A DNA stretch of 64,000 nt from Streptomyces kanamyceticus (GTDB lineage: Bacteria; Actinomycetota; Actinomycetes; Streptomycetales; Streptomycetaceae), in assembly GCF_008704495.1 (NCBI RefSeq), contig NZ_CP023699.1, positions 7,130,001-7,194,000 of the forward strand, given 5' to 3'. Position numbers and translations under genes: made by a program. A model generated the notes under the pieces. It saw only the letters and a program-made list of their open reading frames with translations. It did no database searches and was not told the origin of the DNA. Below, in pieces: positions 32,926 to 42,355 of the stretch; position 1 is the stretch's first letter; each line of letters begins with the position of its first letter.

Positions 32926-33570
32926 ATGGCCCAGAAATCAGCCCCTGACTCCACGCGCCGCAGTGAACGCTCGCGCCGCGCGATCTACGACGCCGCCCTC
33001 GCCCTCGTCGGCGAGGTCGGCTACGGCAAGCTGACGATCGAGGCCATCGCGGCCCGCGCGGGCGTCGGCAAGCAGACGATCTACCGCTGGTGGTCCTCCA
33101 AGGGCGCCGTCCTGCTCGACGCCTTCCTCGACCTCGCCGAGCAGGCGTCCGTGGCCGCCAGCGAGAACGCGGGCCGGGACGAGACCGTCACCGAGATCCC
33201 GGACTCCGGCGACCTGGAGGCCGACCTCAAGTACGTGATGCGGGCCACCGTCGACGAGTTCAACGACCCCAAGTACGACGCCCCCTACCGCGCGCTCGCC
33301 GCCGAGGGGCTGCTCAACCCCGAGCTGGGCGCCGAGTTCGTGGAGAAGCTCCTGGAGCCGCAGCTCCAGCTCTTCGTGAAGCGCGTGCGCCAGGCCCAGG
33401 ACGCGGGCCAGGTCGCGCCCGACGTCGACCCGCGCATCGCCCTCGAACTGTGGTCGAGCCCGCTCGCCCAGCGCTGGCTGATGCGATCGGGCCCGCTCAC
33501 CCACGCCTACACGGACAAACTCGTCGAGTACGCGCTCCACGGCATCACGCCGCGCCCCGCCGCGTCCTGA
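32926..33570 (+). CDS. TetR-family transcriptional regulator
   Basis: A 214-residue repressor-type protein. The N-terminal helix-turn-helix (residues about 12-58) reads RRAIYDAALALVGEVGYGKL, then TIEAIAARAGVGKQTIYRWW. The C-terminal ligand domain resembles the TetR_C_11 type (EFNDPKYDAPYRALAAEGLL, VEKLLEPQLQLFVKRVRQAQ). ATG at 32926 starts the conserved region. Three palindromes just upstream are candidate operators. The ligand is unknown. The 3' end overlaps the convergent GDPD gene by 26 bp. Confidence 0.92.
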   Translation: MAQKSAPDSTRRSERSRRAIYDAALALVGEVGYGKLTIEAIAARAGVGKQTIYRWWSSKGAVLLDAFLDLAEQASVAASENAGRDETVTEIPDSGDLEADLKYVMRATVDEFNDPKYDAPYRALAAEGLLNPELGAEFVEKLLEPQLQLFVKRVRQAQDAGQVAPDVDPRIALELWSSPLAQRWLMRSGPLTHAYTDKLVEYALHGITPRPAAS

Positions 33571-34411
33571 GCGCGGCCGACGCCGACGCCTCGATCGGGG
33601 TGCGCGACAGGAGCCCCGGCGCGTCCGTGATGATGCCGTTGCAGCCGAGCCGCAGCGCCCGGTCGCGCTGCTTGGGCGTGGTCACCGTGTGCGCCCACAC
33701 CCGGGGGATCCCCGAGTTCACCGCACGCAGGAGATCGCTGTCGCGTGCCTTGTAGTCCACGTCGAGCACGTCCACGTACGACGCCCAGTGCTCGGGCCTG
33801 TCCGCGCGCATCTGCGCCTTGGAGCGCCACAACTGCGCGAGCAGGCCCATCCGGTGGGCCTGCCGGGCCACCGCGGGGTTGTTGGAGTTCACGAAGACCG
33901 AGCGGGTCAGGCCGCGCGAGCGGATCAGCGTGGCCAGCCTCTTGAGGCTCTGCGGGTCCTTGGCCTCCAGCATCAGCATGATGCGCCCGCCGAACCGGTC
34001 GAGCACCTCCGCGACCGTCGGGGGGCGCTCCGGGATCCAGAACCCCGGCAGCTTCCTGCCGGGCCGCACCAGGACGTCCTGCCACGCGTCGCCGTCCAGC
34101 TCCCGCACCGGGCCCGTCTCGTACGTGGTGCGGTCCAGGGTCGCGTCGTGCATGACCACCAGCGTGCCGTCGCGCAGTATCCGGGTGTCGAAGTCGATGA
34201 CCTGGGCGGTACCGCGTTCGTACGCCGCCGCGAGGCCCGACATGCTGTTCTCGGGCACCTCCAGGGCGCCGCCCCGGTGCGCGGTGTAGACGACGCCGGG
34301 GAGCGCGTCCACGGTCAGGGGGCCGCCGCCCCATTCGATCGGAGCAAGGAAGCCGCTCGGTGCCGTGAGGGTCAGCGCCGTGAGAGCTGTCAGCACAGTC
34401 CTGATGACCAT
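33545..34411 (-). CDS. Secreted glycerophosphodiester phosphodiesterase
   Basis: A 288-residue GDPD-fold protein with a short signal segment (TVLTALTALTLTAPSGFLA), so it is probably extracytoplasmic. TIM-barrel active-site elements are YTAHRGGALEVPENS (catalytic His and Glu), IDFDTRILRDGTLVVMHD (metal ligands and second His) and LMLEAKDP (Glu ligand). It should cleave glycerophosphodiesters to glycerol-3-phosphate and an alcohol. The usual Glu of the ExD metal pair is Asp here (DFD), a conservative change. It overlaps the convergent TetR gene by 26 bp. Confidence 0.9.
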   Translation of the reverse strand: MVIRTVLTALTALTLTAPSGFLAPIEWGGGPLTVDALPGVVYTAHRGGALEVPENSMSGLAAAYERGTAQVIDFDTRILRDGTLVVMHDATLDRTTYETGPVRELDGDAWQDVLVRPGRKLPGFWIPERPPTVAEVLDRFGGRIMLMLEAKDPQSLKRLATLIRSRGLTRSVFVNSNNPAVARQAHRMGLLAQLWRSKAQMRADRPEHWASYVDVLDVDYKARDSDLLRAVNSGIPRVWAHTVTTPKQRDRALRLGCNGIITDAPGLLSRTPIEASASAALRTRRGAA

Positions 34412-34579
34412 GGCGACACCGTAGGGGAGTAAATCCCCTCTTAGTACGCAATGACGCGCGAAGTGATCCGGCGCCTTGGATCACCCCAGGTACCCCGGAT
34501 GTGGGCTCCGGCCCCCCGGGGCGCAGGATGGTGGGACCATGGGTCATGCTTTCGGCACAACGGCGAGGTGAGGGGCTAG

Positions 34580-35305
34580 ATGGGCGCGGAGTACGGTAGC
34601 CGGTCCGGCGTACAGGGCAGGATTTCCCAGTGGCTGCGTCGCCGCCCCAAGGACACCACGGCCGACGACCGGGCCCGCGAGGACCTGCTCCTGGCCGCAG
34701 CGGCGGCCGGACTGCCGCTCGCACCGGCCGCGTATCCCTCCGGCTACCGATGTTCCTGCGACCGGATCGGCTGTCCCACGCCCGCCAGGCACCCCGTCTC
34801 CTTCGCCTGGCAGACACAGTCCACGACCGACCGCGGCCAGATCGAGCGGTGGGCGCGCCACCAGCCCCAGGCCAACTTCATCACCGCCACCGGCATGGTC
34901 CACGACGTCCTCGACGTGCCGCTGAGCGCCGGGCGCGAGGCCCTGGAGCGGCTGCTCGCCGCCGGTATCGAGGTCGGTCCCGTCGCCGAGTCGGGTGACG
35001 ACCGGATGCTCTTCCACACCGCCACCCGCGGCACCCCCGAGGACGAGGACGAGTGGTGGCCCTGTGAGCTCGACTGCCACCCCGAGACGATGGACGAGCA
35101 CCCGGGGCTGCGCTGGCACTGCCGCGGTTCGTACGTCCTGGTGCCGCCCGCCAGGCTCCCCGGCGACCTGGGCATGCGCTGGGTGCGCGGCCCCGAGCAC
35201 CCGCTGCCTGACCCGCTGACGCTCCTGGAGACGCTCACCGACGAGTGCGCCAGGGTCGCGGGCGAGCCGCAGGACGACGTCGCCGCCTGGCCCTCGCGCG
35301 GCTGA
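34580..35305 (+). CDS. Bifunctional primase/polymerase-domain (PrimPol-like) protein
   Basis: A 241-residue stand-alone archaeo-eukaryotic-primase-like domain. Visible features are AAAAGLPLAPAAYPSGYRCS with a Cys cluster (CSCDRIGCPTPARHP), a helix QIERWARHQPQANFITATG, the strand HDVLDVPLSAGREAL, and the C-terminal strand GSYVLVPPARLP. The acidic catalytic triad of active primases is reduced to VLDVP, so polymerase activity is uncertain. No helicase domain is attached. Similar small proteins are common and conserved in Streptomyces chromosomes. GAGGGG lies 5 nt before ATG 34580. Confidence 0.82.
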   Translation: MGAEYGSRSGVQGRISQWLRRRPKDTTADDRAREDLLLAAAAAGLPLAPAAYPSGYRCSCDRIGCPTPARHPVSFAWQTQSTTDRGQIERWARHQPQANFITATGMVHDVLDVPLSAGREALERLLAAGIEVGPVAESGDDRMLFHTATRGTPEDEDEWWPCELDCHPETMDEHPGLRWHCRGSYVLVPPARLPGDLGMRWVRGPEHPLPDPLTLLETLTDECARVAGEPQDDVAAWPSRG

Positions 35306-35368
35306 GACCGAGTACCGGCCGGGTGCCCTCAGGGGCCCTGGACGGCCTCCGAGGGCGGCCGCGGGGTC

Positions 35369-36370
35369 CTACTCGCCCCGGGCCCCCGTGAGCCCCTGGA
35401 TGCGGCTCAGGAACGTCACCTTCTCGCCGCCCGACTTCCCGCCGCCAGACTTCTCCGGGTCGACGACCACCTGGTTGGACACCCTGGTCAGCGTCAGGGA
35501 CTGCTTGACGTCGCCCTTGAGCAGTGCCTTCGCGTCCGCGTCGACCTTCGGGCTCAGGCCCTTGAACGCGGTCTGCCGCTCGTAGTGGCGGGTGGCGAAG
35601 AACACCAGCGCGCCGCCGTCCTCGGTGCGCAGCCCCAGCGGCGCGAACGTGCCGCCGTTCTGCGGCTCGTCGATGTACTGCACGGCCAGGCCCGCCCGCT
35701 CGGAGTTCCGGTCGCGGAACTCCTTCCAGCGCGTCGTGTGATCACCCGGCGCGAAGGCGTCGCCGCCGGACTTCAGGTACGACGTGTACTCCTTGCCGAG
35801 GTCGGACGGCGGGAGGGCGAGATCCTTCGCGCCCTCGGTCACCGGCTCCGCCCAGCCGTCCTTGTCCTTCTTCAGCTCGGGCAGCTGCCCCGGCGACACC
35901 AGGTTCAGATACGTCGCGCGCCACAGCTCGTCCGGGCCGTCCTTGGTGAAGACCCACAGCCAGCGCAGGTCCGCGCGGCGGCTGGCCTTGGAGTCGGCGA
36001 GGAACCAGCGCGGCCAGCCGGCCTTCTTCGGGATCGAGTACTTCACGTCCGTCAGTTCCAGCGGCACCGCGTTGGGGTTGCCGCCCGGGTGCTGGACGCC
36101 GCGCGACTTCAGGCCCGCCTGGTTGATGGCGCCGAGCGGACCGGTGATCCGGGAGGCGTCGAGGGCCGGGTCGTACGCCTTGTCGGCCTTGTTGTACGCG
36201 GTGAGGAAGTCCTTGAGGGCCTTGGCCGCCTCGGACTTGGTGGCCGAAGGCACGACCTCACGCTCGCCGTGCACGGTCACGCACCCGCTCGCCGCCAGCG
36301 CCAGAGCCGTCACCGCCGCCGACGCCATGAGAGGCCGACCGAGACCGCGAACCCTGCGAACCTTGCTCAT
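35369..36370 (-). CDS. Lipoprotein of unknown function
   Basis: A 333-residue protein with a type II signal peptide: basic start (MSKVRRVRGLGRP), hydrophobic core (LMASAAVTALALAASG) and lipobox ASGC. It should be membrane-anchored outside the cell. The mature part contains two NTF2/SnoaL-like stretches (AAKALKDFLTAYNKADKAYD and WLWVFTKDGPDELWRATYLN) typical of actinobacterial lipoproteins without assigned function. ATG at 36370 is chosen because AAGGAA lies about 7 nt upstream and the lipobox is then in normal position. The next same-strand gene (secreted SH3-like) lies upstream with a 71-nt gap. Confidence 0.85.
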   Translation of the reverse strand: MSKVRRVRGLGRPLMASAAVTALALAASGCVTVHGEREVVPSATKSEAAKALKDFLTAYNKADKAYDPALDASRITGPLGAINQAGLKSRGVQHPGGNPNAVPLELTDVKYSIPKKAGWPRWFLADSKASRRADLRWLWVFTKDGPDELWRATYLNLVSPGQLPELKKDKDGWAEPVTEGAKDLALPPSDLGKEYTSYLKSGGDAFAPGDHTTRWKEFRDRNSERAGLAVQYIDEPQNGGTFAPLGLRTEDGGALVFFATRHYERQTAFKGLSPKVDADAKALLKGDVKQSLTLTRVSNQVVVDPEKSGGGKSGGEKVTFLSRIQGLTGARGE

Positions 36371-36441
36371 CGGAATTCCTTCACCTACCCCTTCCCGGGG
36401 CCGAACCTTATCGGGCCCGGGAAAAGGGCGTTCGGCGCGGG

Positions 36442-36780
36442 TCAGATCTCCTGGAGGAGCATCCCGTCGACCCAGCCGCGCTTGCTGGTGCCCGGCAGGT
36501 CGCCGTAGTACCACTGGGTGCCGCGCTTGACCGTGTAGCAGCGGACGTAGACCTGGTCGAACCACTCCAGGTGCTTGCGCTTGCTGTAGCTGTTGCCGGG
36601 GCCCGAGCGGGCGGTGGCGCCGACGTTGATGACCATCATCTTGTGGTTCTTGACGTTCTTGGTGCAGGCGCTGCCGCCGACCGCGGAGGCCGCGGGGGCG
36701 GTCATGAGCGAGGCGCCGAGTGCCACGGCGGTGGCCGCCGTCAGCGTGGCGATGCTCTTCCCGAAGCGGGAGTTACGCAT
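36442..36780 (-). CDS. Secreted SH3b-like protein
   Basis: A 112-residue exported protein with a signal peptide (SIATLTAATAVALGASLMTA, cleavage near PAASAV). The small mature domain resembles bacterial SH3: VINVGATARSGPGNSYSKRK, then WFDQVYVRCYTVKRGTQWYY and RGWVDGMLL. Two cysteines could pair. Such domains usually bind cell-wall peptides; no enzyme part is present. Confidence 0.85.
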   Translation of the reverse strand: MRNSRFGKSIATLTAATAVALGASLMTAPAASAVGGSACTKNVKNHKMMVINVGATARSGPGNSYSKRKHLEWFDQVYVRCYTVKRGTQWYYGDLPGTSKRGWVDGMLLQEI

Positions 36781-36855
36781 GGGGGGATCCTCGGATGTCG
36801 AACAACTGGTGAACGGCGATCATAGGCACGGGAGTTCGGGCCGCGACCTGTGGGG

Positions 36856-37713
36856 TCAGCCCTGTTCCGGAACCGTTGCTTTCGCCGGTGCCGGGGCCTT
36901 GTCGCGGGCCGTCCGCCGCGTCGGCGCGAAGAAGAACAGCAGCGTCGGCACCAGGTACAGCAGCCAGACCACGACCTGCAGCACCGTCGGGTCGGGCTGG
37001 AAGTTGAAGACGCCCTTCAGGAGCGTGCCGTACCAGCTGTCCGGCGGGATCGTCGCGCTGATGTCGAACGCCTTGTCCCGCAGACCGCCGATGAACTCCG
37101 CCTCCTGGAGGTCGTGCACGCCGTACGCGAGGACGCCCGCCGCCACCACGACCAGCATCGCGCCGGTCCAGGTGAAGAACTTCGCGAGGTTGATGCGGAC
37201 CGTGCCCTTGTAGAACAGCCAGCCGAGCGCGACCGCGGTGAGCAGCCCCAGGACCACGCCGATCAGCGGCGCGTGCGAGCCGTCGCTGGAGGCGCGCACC
37301 GACGCCCAGACGAACAGGGCCGTCTCCAGGCCCTCCCGGCCCACCGCGAGGAACGCGGTCGCCACCAGCGCGGCCGTGCCCATCTGCAGGGCCGCGTCCA
37401 GCTTGGCGCCCAGCTCGGCCTTCAAGTGCCGCGCGGTGCGCCGCATCCAGAAGACCATCCACGTCACCAGGCCCACCGCGACGATCGACAGGGAGCCGCC
37501 GAGCGCCTCCTGCGCCTCGAACGTCAGCTCCTGCGAGCCGAAGGTGAGCGCGCAGCCGAAGCCGAGCGCGAGCGCCACCGCGACGCCGATGCCGACCCAG
37601 ATGGGCAGGAGCGCGTCCCGCCGCCCGGTCTTCACCAGGTACGCGATGAGGATGCAGACGACCAGGCTGGCCTCCAGGCCCTCGCGCAGGCCGATCAGAT
37701 AGTTGCCGAACAT
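36856..37713 (-). CDS. efeU: Iron permease of the EfeUOB system
   Basis: A 285-residue, seven-helix membrane protein of the FTR1/EfeU family that carries iron into the cell. The two iron-binding REGLE motifs are present: LIGLREGLEASLV at the N-terminus and AVGREGLETALFV in the fourth helix. Its start lies 4 nt after the efeB stop, so the gene order is efeO-efeB-efeU. An iron box upstream of efeO probably controls all three. The C-terminal cytoplasmic tail is short and charged. Confidence 0.93.
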   Translation of the reverse strand: MFGNYLIGLREGLEASLVVCILIAYLVKTGRRDALLPIWVGIGVAVALALGFGCALTFGSQELTFEAQEALGGSLSIVAVGLVTWMVFWMRRTARHLKAELGAKLDAALQMGTAALVATAFLAVGREGLETALFVWASVRASSDGSHAPLIGVVLGLLTAVALGWLFYKGTVRINLAKFFTWTGAMLVVVAAGVLAYGVHDLQEAEFIGGLRDKAFDISATIPPDSWYGTLLKGVFNFQPDPTVLQVVVWLLYLVPTLLFFFAPTRRTARDKAPAPAKATVPEQG

Positions 37714-37717
37714 CGGC

Positions 37718-39013
37718 TCACGCCTCCCGGGTGAACAGGCCCTTGCCCCACCAGTCGTCCTTGCCGCGGACGCCCGGCGGGACCGCGAAGACCGCGGAAC
37801 CCACGTGCTGGATGTACTCGTTGAGCGCGTCGGAGCGCGCCAGACTGCGCTGCACCGGGATGAAGCCCTCGCGGACGTCCCGCTGGTAGGCGAGGAAGAA
37901 CAGGCCCGCGTCCAGGCGGCCGAGGCCGTCGGTGCCGTCCGTGAAGGAGTAGCCGCGGCGCAGGATCGTCGCCCCGTGGTTGGCGTCGGGGTGGGCGAGG
38001 CGGACGTGCGCGTCCGGCTTCATCGCCTTCAGGAAGGGCTCGTCGCGCTCCTTGGCCTTGCCGACGGGGGCGCCCTCGCCCTTGTCGCGGCCGAAGACGT
38101 CCTCCTGCTCCTGCAGCGAGGTCCTGTCCCACGTCTCGATGTTCATCCGGATCCGGCGTGCCACCAGGTAGGAGCCGCCCGTCATCCAGCCGGGGCCGTC
38201 CTTCTCGCCGACCCACACGTGCTTGACGAGCGCGTCGGTGTCGGTGCCCGAGACGTTCCTCGTGCCGTCCTTGAAGCCCATCATGTTGCGCGGCGTCTGG
38301 GCGTCGGGCGTCGTCGACGACGTCTTGCCGAAGCCCAGCTGGGACCAGCGCACGGCGACCTTGCCGAAGCCGATGCGAGCGAGGTTGCGGATGGCGTGCA
38401 CCGCGACCTGCGGGTCGTCCGCGCACGCCTGGACGCACAGGTCGCCGCCGCTGCGTGCCTTGTCGAGGTTGTCGCCGGGGAACTTGGGGAGGTCCACCAG
38501 CGCGTCGGGCCGCCGGTCGCCGAGCCCGAACTTCTCGAACAGGGAGGGGCCGAAGCCGATCGTCAGGGTGAGCCGGGATGGCTTGAGACCGAGCGCCTCG
38601 CCGGTGTCGTCCGGCGGCGCCTCGGCGAGCCCGCCGTAGGCGCCCTCGCCGACCACGTGCCCCGCCGTCATCCGCGCCGCGGCCTTCGTCCAGTCCTTCA
38701 GGAGCTGGACGAACTCCTCGCGGTCGGCCGTCTTCACGTCGAACGCCGCGAAGTGGAGGCGGTCCTGGACGGCGGTCGCGATGCCTGCCTGGTGCGCGCC
38801 GTGGAAGGCGACGGCGGCCCCCGATTCGGCGGCGGGTGCCACCTCGTCGCCGGTGCGGACCATCGCCACCGCGCCGCCCGCCGCGGCCGCGCCGAGCGCG
38901 AGCCCGGCGCCGCCCACGGCGAGGAGCGAACGTCTCGTCGGCGCGGGGGAGTTGCCCGCGGCGGGGACCGCTTCGGGCGCGGTCCCCGGCTCGTTCTTGG
39001 TGATCTCAGCCAT
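37718..39013 (-). CDS. efeB: Deferrochelatase/DyP-type peroxidase
   Basis: A 431-residue, Tat-exported dye-decolourising peroxidase of the EfeB type. The signal is TRRSLLAVGGAGLALGAAAA near residue 26. The DyP core contains the distal motif GFKDGTRN, with the Asp of the GxxDG loop, and the C-terminal proximal heme region (VRLAHPDANHGATILRRGYS). It is thought to oxidise ferrous iron for EfeU or to release iron from heme. The efeO stop is 15 nt upstream, so the genes are one operon. Confidence 0.94.
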   Translation of the reverse strand: MAEITKNEPGTAPEAVPAAGNSPAPTRRSLLAVGGAGLALGAAAAGGAVAMVRTGDEVAPAAESGAAVAFHGAHQAGIATAVQDRLHFAAFDVKTADREEFVQLLKDWTKAAARMTAGHVVGEGAYGGLAEAPPDDTGEALGLKPSRLTLTIGFGPSLFEKFGLGDRRPDALVDLPKFPGDNLDKARSGGDLCVQACADDPQVAVHAIRNLARIGFGKVAVRWSQLGFGKTSSTTPDAQTPRNMMGFKDGTRNVSGTDTDALVKHVWVGEKDGPGWMTGGSYLVARRIRMNIETWDRTSLQEQEDVFGRDKGEGAPVGKAKERDEPFLKAMKPDAHVRLAHPDANHGATILRRGYSFTDGTDGLGRLDAGLFFLAYQRDVREGFIPVQRSLARSDALNEYIQHVGSAVFAVPPGVRGKDDWWGKGLFTREA

Positions 39014-39028
39014 CGTTCCCCCTTGCCG

Positions 39029-40204
39029 CTACTTGGACGTGGCGACGGCGGCCGCCAGCTTCGACAGCGGCTCCGCGAGCGCGTTGACGCCGTCCTGCAG
39101 TTCCTTGCGGTCCGCCTTGCCGACCTTGTCGTACGAGGTGAACTCGTAGGAGTCCGCGCCGCCTTCGCGGTGCTTCTCCAGGAGCTTGCTCAGGGCCGCG
39201 AACTGCTTGTCGAGCTCCTTGGCGAGCTTCGGGTCGTTCTCGGCGGCGACGGCCTTGAGGAGCTCGTAGGACTTCTGGGCGCCCTCGACGTTGGCCTTGA
39301 AGTCGACCAGGTCGGTGTGCGAGTAGCGCTCCTCCTCGCCGGTGACCTTGCCGGTGGCGACCTCGTCGAGGAGCTCCTTGGCGCCGTTGGCCATGGAGGT
39401 CGGCGTGATCACGGCCTTGCCGACCCGCTTCTGCCAGTCCAGGAGGTCCTTGTCGAGCTGCGTGGCGAGCGTCTTCTCGCGCGCGCCGATCTTCTTGTCC
39501 TTCCACAGCGCGCGCTCCAGACGGTGCCAGCCCGTCCAGTCCTTCTCCAGGTCCTGACCCTCTTCGAGGCCGTCCTCGCGCACGTCGACCTTCGGGTCGA
39601 TGTCACCGAAGGACTCGGCGACCGGCTCGGTGCGCTCCCAGCCGATGCGCGATGCGGCGTACGCCTTCTTCGCCGCCGCCAGGTCGCCCTTGCGCACGGC
39701 GTCGGTGAAGGTCTTCGTCTTGGGCAGCGTCTCGTCGGCCTGTGCCTGCGCGTAGGCGCGGTACTCGGCGACGGCCTTGTCCAGGCGCGGGTCGCGCTTG
39801 GCGGTCTTGGTGCCGCCCGTGACGGTGACCTTCTGCCGGATGCCGTCGCCCTTCATGCCGGGCTTGCAGGCGATTTCGTACGACCCGGCCTTCACCTCGG
39901 CGGTCAGCTTCTGCTTGGTGCCGGGGCCGATGTTCTCGCGCTCGCTGACGATGCGGTCGTCGGGGAAGAGGATGTAGACCTCGGTGACCTTGGAGCCCTT
40001 GTTCTCGATGGCCAGCTCGACGTGCCCGGCGGAGAGCTCCTTCTTGGAGACGTCGCACTTGTCGTCGGTGGCGATCACGCTGACGCTGTTCGCCCCGCCG
40101 CTCTTGGCGTCGCTCTTCTCCGTGCAGCCGGTGACGGCGGTCAGGGCCGCCGCCGTGGCGACGGCGGTGACGACGGAGACGCGGGCGGGTCGCACGGGTC
40201 GCAT
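39029..40204 (-). CDS. efeO: EfeO-type periplasmic iron-binding lipoprotein (cupredoxin plus M75)
   Basis: A 391-residue lipoprotein (lipobox VTGC after a hydrophobic ALTAVTG stretch). An N-terminal cupredoxin-like domain (SVIATDDKCDVSKKELSAGH) is followed by the M75/imelysin domain with GWHRLERALW, the GxHxxE metal motif. It delivers iron to the EfeU permease. ATG at 40204 is chosen because GGAG lies 7 nt upstream; the in-frame TTG 12 nt earlier overlaps that site. It is the first gene of the operon, with an iron-box-like site 67 nt upstream. Confidence 0.94.
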   Translation of the reverse strand: MRPVRPARVSVVTAVATAAALTAVTGCTEKSDAKSGGANSVSVIATDDKCDVSKKELSAGHVELAIENKGSKVTEVYILFPDDRIVSERENIGPGTKQKLTAEVKAGSYEIACKPGMKGDGIRQKVTVTGGTKTAKRDPRLDKAVAEYRAYAQAQADETLPKTKTFTDAVRKGDLAAAKKAYAASRIGWERTEPVAESFGDIDPKVDVREDGLEEGQDLEKDWTGWHRLERALWKDKKIGAREKTLATQLDKDLLDWQKRVGKAVITPTSMANGAKELLDEVATGKVTGEEERYSHTDLVDFKANVEGAQKSYELLKAVAAENDPKLAKELDKQFAALSKLLEKHREGGADSYEFTSYDKVGKADRKELQDGVNALAEPLSKLAAAVATSK

Positions 40205-40270
40205 AGAGGGCTCCAAGGCGGTTCACGGACTGGCGCAGACCCCACCGGGGGCCGGTGAGGCGGACCTAAC

Positions 40271-40289
40271 TTAACTGAGCCTTACCTCG
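40271..40289 (-). promoter_or_regulatory. Iron box (DmdR1/IdeR-type) before efeO
   Basis: The minus strand reads CGAGGTAAGGCTCAGTTAA, matching 13 of 19 positions of the actinobacterial iron-box consensus TTAGGTTAGGCTAACCTAA. It lies 67 nt before the efeO start. Repression by iron-loaded DmdR1 is inferred. Confidence 0.6.
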
Positions 40290-40391
40290 GTGATACCCGC
40301 ATGTTCCGTGATTCAGCTCTCACGCTTCACGTGCTCTCACAAACCGATCACAAGGGCCTGATGAGTCGGCCATGACCAGGCAAAGCGAGGG

Positions 40392-41261
40392 TCAAGCGGG
40401 GATGTCCGAGCCCCTGAGCGGGGTGACCACGGGGGCGCCGGTGCGCGGGTGGGGGAAGACCTCCACCGGCTGCCGGTACACCTCGGAGAGCAGCTCCTGG
40501 TCGAACACCTCGGCGGGCGCGCCCGCCGCCGCGACGCTCCCGGCGCGCAGCACCGCGACCCGGTCCGCGTACGCCGCCGCGAGCCCCAGGTCGTGCAGGA
40601 CCACCACGACCGCGTCCCCCGCGGCCGCCCGCTCCCGGCAGATCCGCAGGACCAGCTCCTGGTGGCGCAGGTCGAGCGCGGCGGTCGGCTCGTCGAGCAG
40701 CAGCAGCGGGGTGCGCTGGGCGAGCACCCGGGCAAGCGCCACCCGGGCCCGCTCGCCGCCGCTGAGCGCGGAGAAGGGGCGTACGGCGAAGTCGCCCACC
40801 TCGGTGGCCGCCATCGACTCGCGCACGACCCGGTCGTCGTCATCGGCGAGCCGCGTCCCCGCCCAGGGCGCGCGGCCCATCCGGACGACGTCCTCGACGG
40901 GGAAGGGGAAGGAGAGCGCGGCCGACTGCGGCAACACCGCTCGGCGCAGCGCGAGTTCGGCGGCGGGCCACTGGGTGGTGGGTCTCCCGCAGACCCGGAC
41001 GACGCCTTCGTCGGCGGGCAGGTCGGCGGCGAGCGCGGCCAACAGGGTCGACTTTCCCGCGCCGTTGGGGCCGACCAGGGCGAGCACCTCACCGGCCCGC
41101 GCGGTGAGCGAGACCCCGCGGAGCACCTCGCGCCCGCCGAGCCGCACGCGCAGGCCTTCGGCCTCTGCGAGCACGTCACCCGGTGTGCTCGGCCCCGGCA
41201 GCGCGCGCTCGCGCCCGGCGAAGAGCCGCCTGCCAAGGCGCCCGGTCATGCCGCGGATCAT
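40392..41261 (-). CDS. hmuV: Heme ABC importer, ATP-binding subunit
   Basis: A 289-residue ABC ATPase of the FecE/HmuV class. Walker A is LVGPNGAGKST, the Q-loop is VLPQSAAL, the signature is LSGGERARVALAR, Walker B is LLLLDEPTAAL, and the H-loop is VLHDLG. ATG at 41261 overlaps the permease stop (ATGA) and has AAGGTGG 6 nt upstream. Coupled with the permease and binding-protein genes it completes an importer. Flanking HtaA proteins and heme oxygenase indicate heme rather than siderophore as substrate. Confidence 0.92.
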   Translation of the reverse strand: MIRGMTGRLGRRLFAGRERALPGPSTPGDVLAEAEGLRVRLGGREVLRGVSLTARAGEVLALVGPNGAGKSTLLAALAADLPADEGVVRVCGRPTTQWPAAELALRRAVLPQSAALSFPFPVEDVVRMGRAPWAGTRLADDDDRVVRESMAATEVGDFAVRPFSALSGGERARVALARVLAQRTPLLLLDEPTAALDLRHQELVLRICRERAAAGDAVVVVLHDLGLAAAYADRVAVLRAGSVAAAGAPAEVFDQELLSEVYRQPVEVFPHPRTGAPVVTPLRGSDIPA

Positions 41262-42355
41262 GCCCAACCACCTTGCTTGCGACGGGTCCTGCGCAGCAGC
41301 CAGAAGAAGAACGGGCTGCCGAAGAGAGCGGTCAGCACACCGAGCGGCAGCTCGGCGGGCGCGGCCACGGTGCGCGCGGCCAGATCGGCCGCGACCAGGA
41401 CCAGCGCTCCGCCGAGCGCGCTCCCGGGCACGAGGAAGCGGTGCCCGGGGCCTGCGGCCATCCGCAGCAGGTGCGGCACGAGGAGGCCGACGAAGGTGAT
41501 GATCCCGGCGACGGCCACCGCGGCCGCGGTCAGCAGGGCCACCACGAGGACGAGGACGAGCCGCAGCCGCTCCACGTCCACGCCCAGGTGCCGCGCGGGC
41601 CGCTCGCCGAGTGCGAGCAGGTCCAGCTTGCGCGCGTAGAAGGGCGCGACGGCGAGCCCGAGCAGCGCGCACGGAAGCACCGCGAGCACCTTGGGCCAGG
41701 TCGCCTGGGCGAGCGAGCCGAGCTGCCAGAAGGTGATCTGGCTGATCTGCGCGTTGTCCGCGAAGAAGATGCACAGGCCGATGAGCGCGCCCGCGAACGC
41801 GTTCACGGCGATGCCGGTGAGGATCAGCGTGACGACTTCCGTGCGGCCGCCCTCGCGCGACATCGCGTACACGAGCAGGACGGTCGCGAGCCCGGCGACG
41901 AACGCGCAGACGGTGATGGTCCAGTTGCCGAAGAAGCTGAGGCCGAGCGCGATGGAGGCGACCGCGCCGACCGCCGCGCCCGAGGAGATCCCGATCACGC
42001 CGGGCTCGGCCAGCGGATTGCCGAACACGCCCTGCATCAGCGCGCCCGCGCAGCCGAGCGAGGCGCCGACGAGCAGCGCGAGCACGACGCGCGGAAGTCG
42101 CACGTTCCACAGCACGCTCTCGCCGACCCGGTCGAGCGCGGCCCCGCCGAGCCCGATCCGGTGCTGCACGGAGCCGAGCACGTCGCCGAGCGGGATGCGG
42201 TAGGCGCCGGTGCCCGCGGAGATCAGACAGAGGAGTACGAGGGCGGCCGCGAGCCCCACGGTCAGCGAGAACGCGGCACCGCGACGGCGGCGCGGGGGCT
42301 CGCCGGGCGCCACGGGGGCGGCGGTCGGGTCCGCGGCCTTGGTCAGGACGCTCAC
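41258..42355 (-). CDS. hmuU: Heme ABC importer, permease (FecCD family)
   Basis: A 365-residue permease with about ten membrane helices in the FecCD/BtuC fold. Signature stretches are LWNVRLPRVVLALLVGASLG, MQGVFGNPLAEPGVIGISSG (the ATPase-coupling and gate region) and FVGLLVPHLLRMAAGPGHR near the C-terminus. GTG at 42355 overlaps the binding-protein stop and ATGA joins it to the ATPase, so all three are co-translated. Confidence 0.93.
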   Translation of the reverse strand: MSVLTKAADPTAAPVAPGEPPRRRRGAAFSLTVGLAAALVLLCLISAGTGAYRIPLGDVLGSVQHRIGLGGAALDRVGESVLWNVRLPRVVLALLVGASLGCAGALMQGVFGNPLAEPGVIGISSGAAVGAVASIALGLSFFGNWTITVCAFVAGLATVLLVYAMSREGGRTEVVTLILTGIAVNAFAGALIGLCIFFADNAQISQITFWQLGSLAQATWPKVLAVLPCALLGLAVAPFYARKLDLLALGERPARHLGVDVERLRLVLVLVVALLTAAAVAVAGIITFVGLLVPHLLRMAAGPGHRFLVPGSALGGALVLVAADLAARTVAAPAELPLGVLTALFGSPFFFWLLRRTRRKQGGWA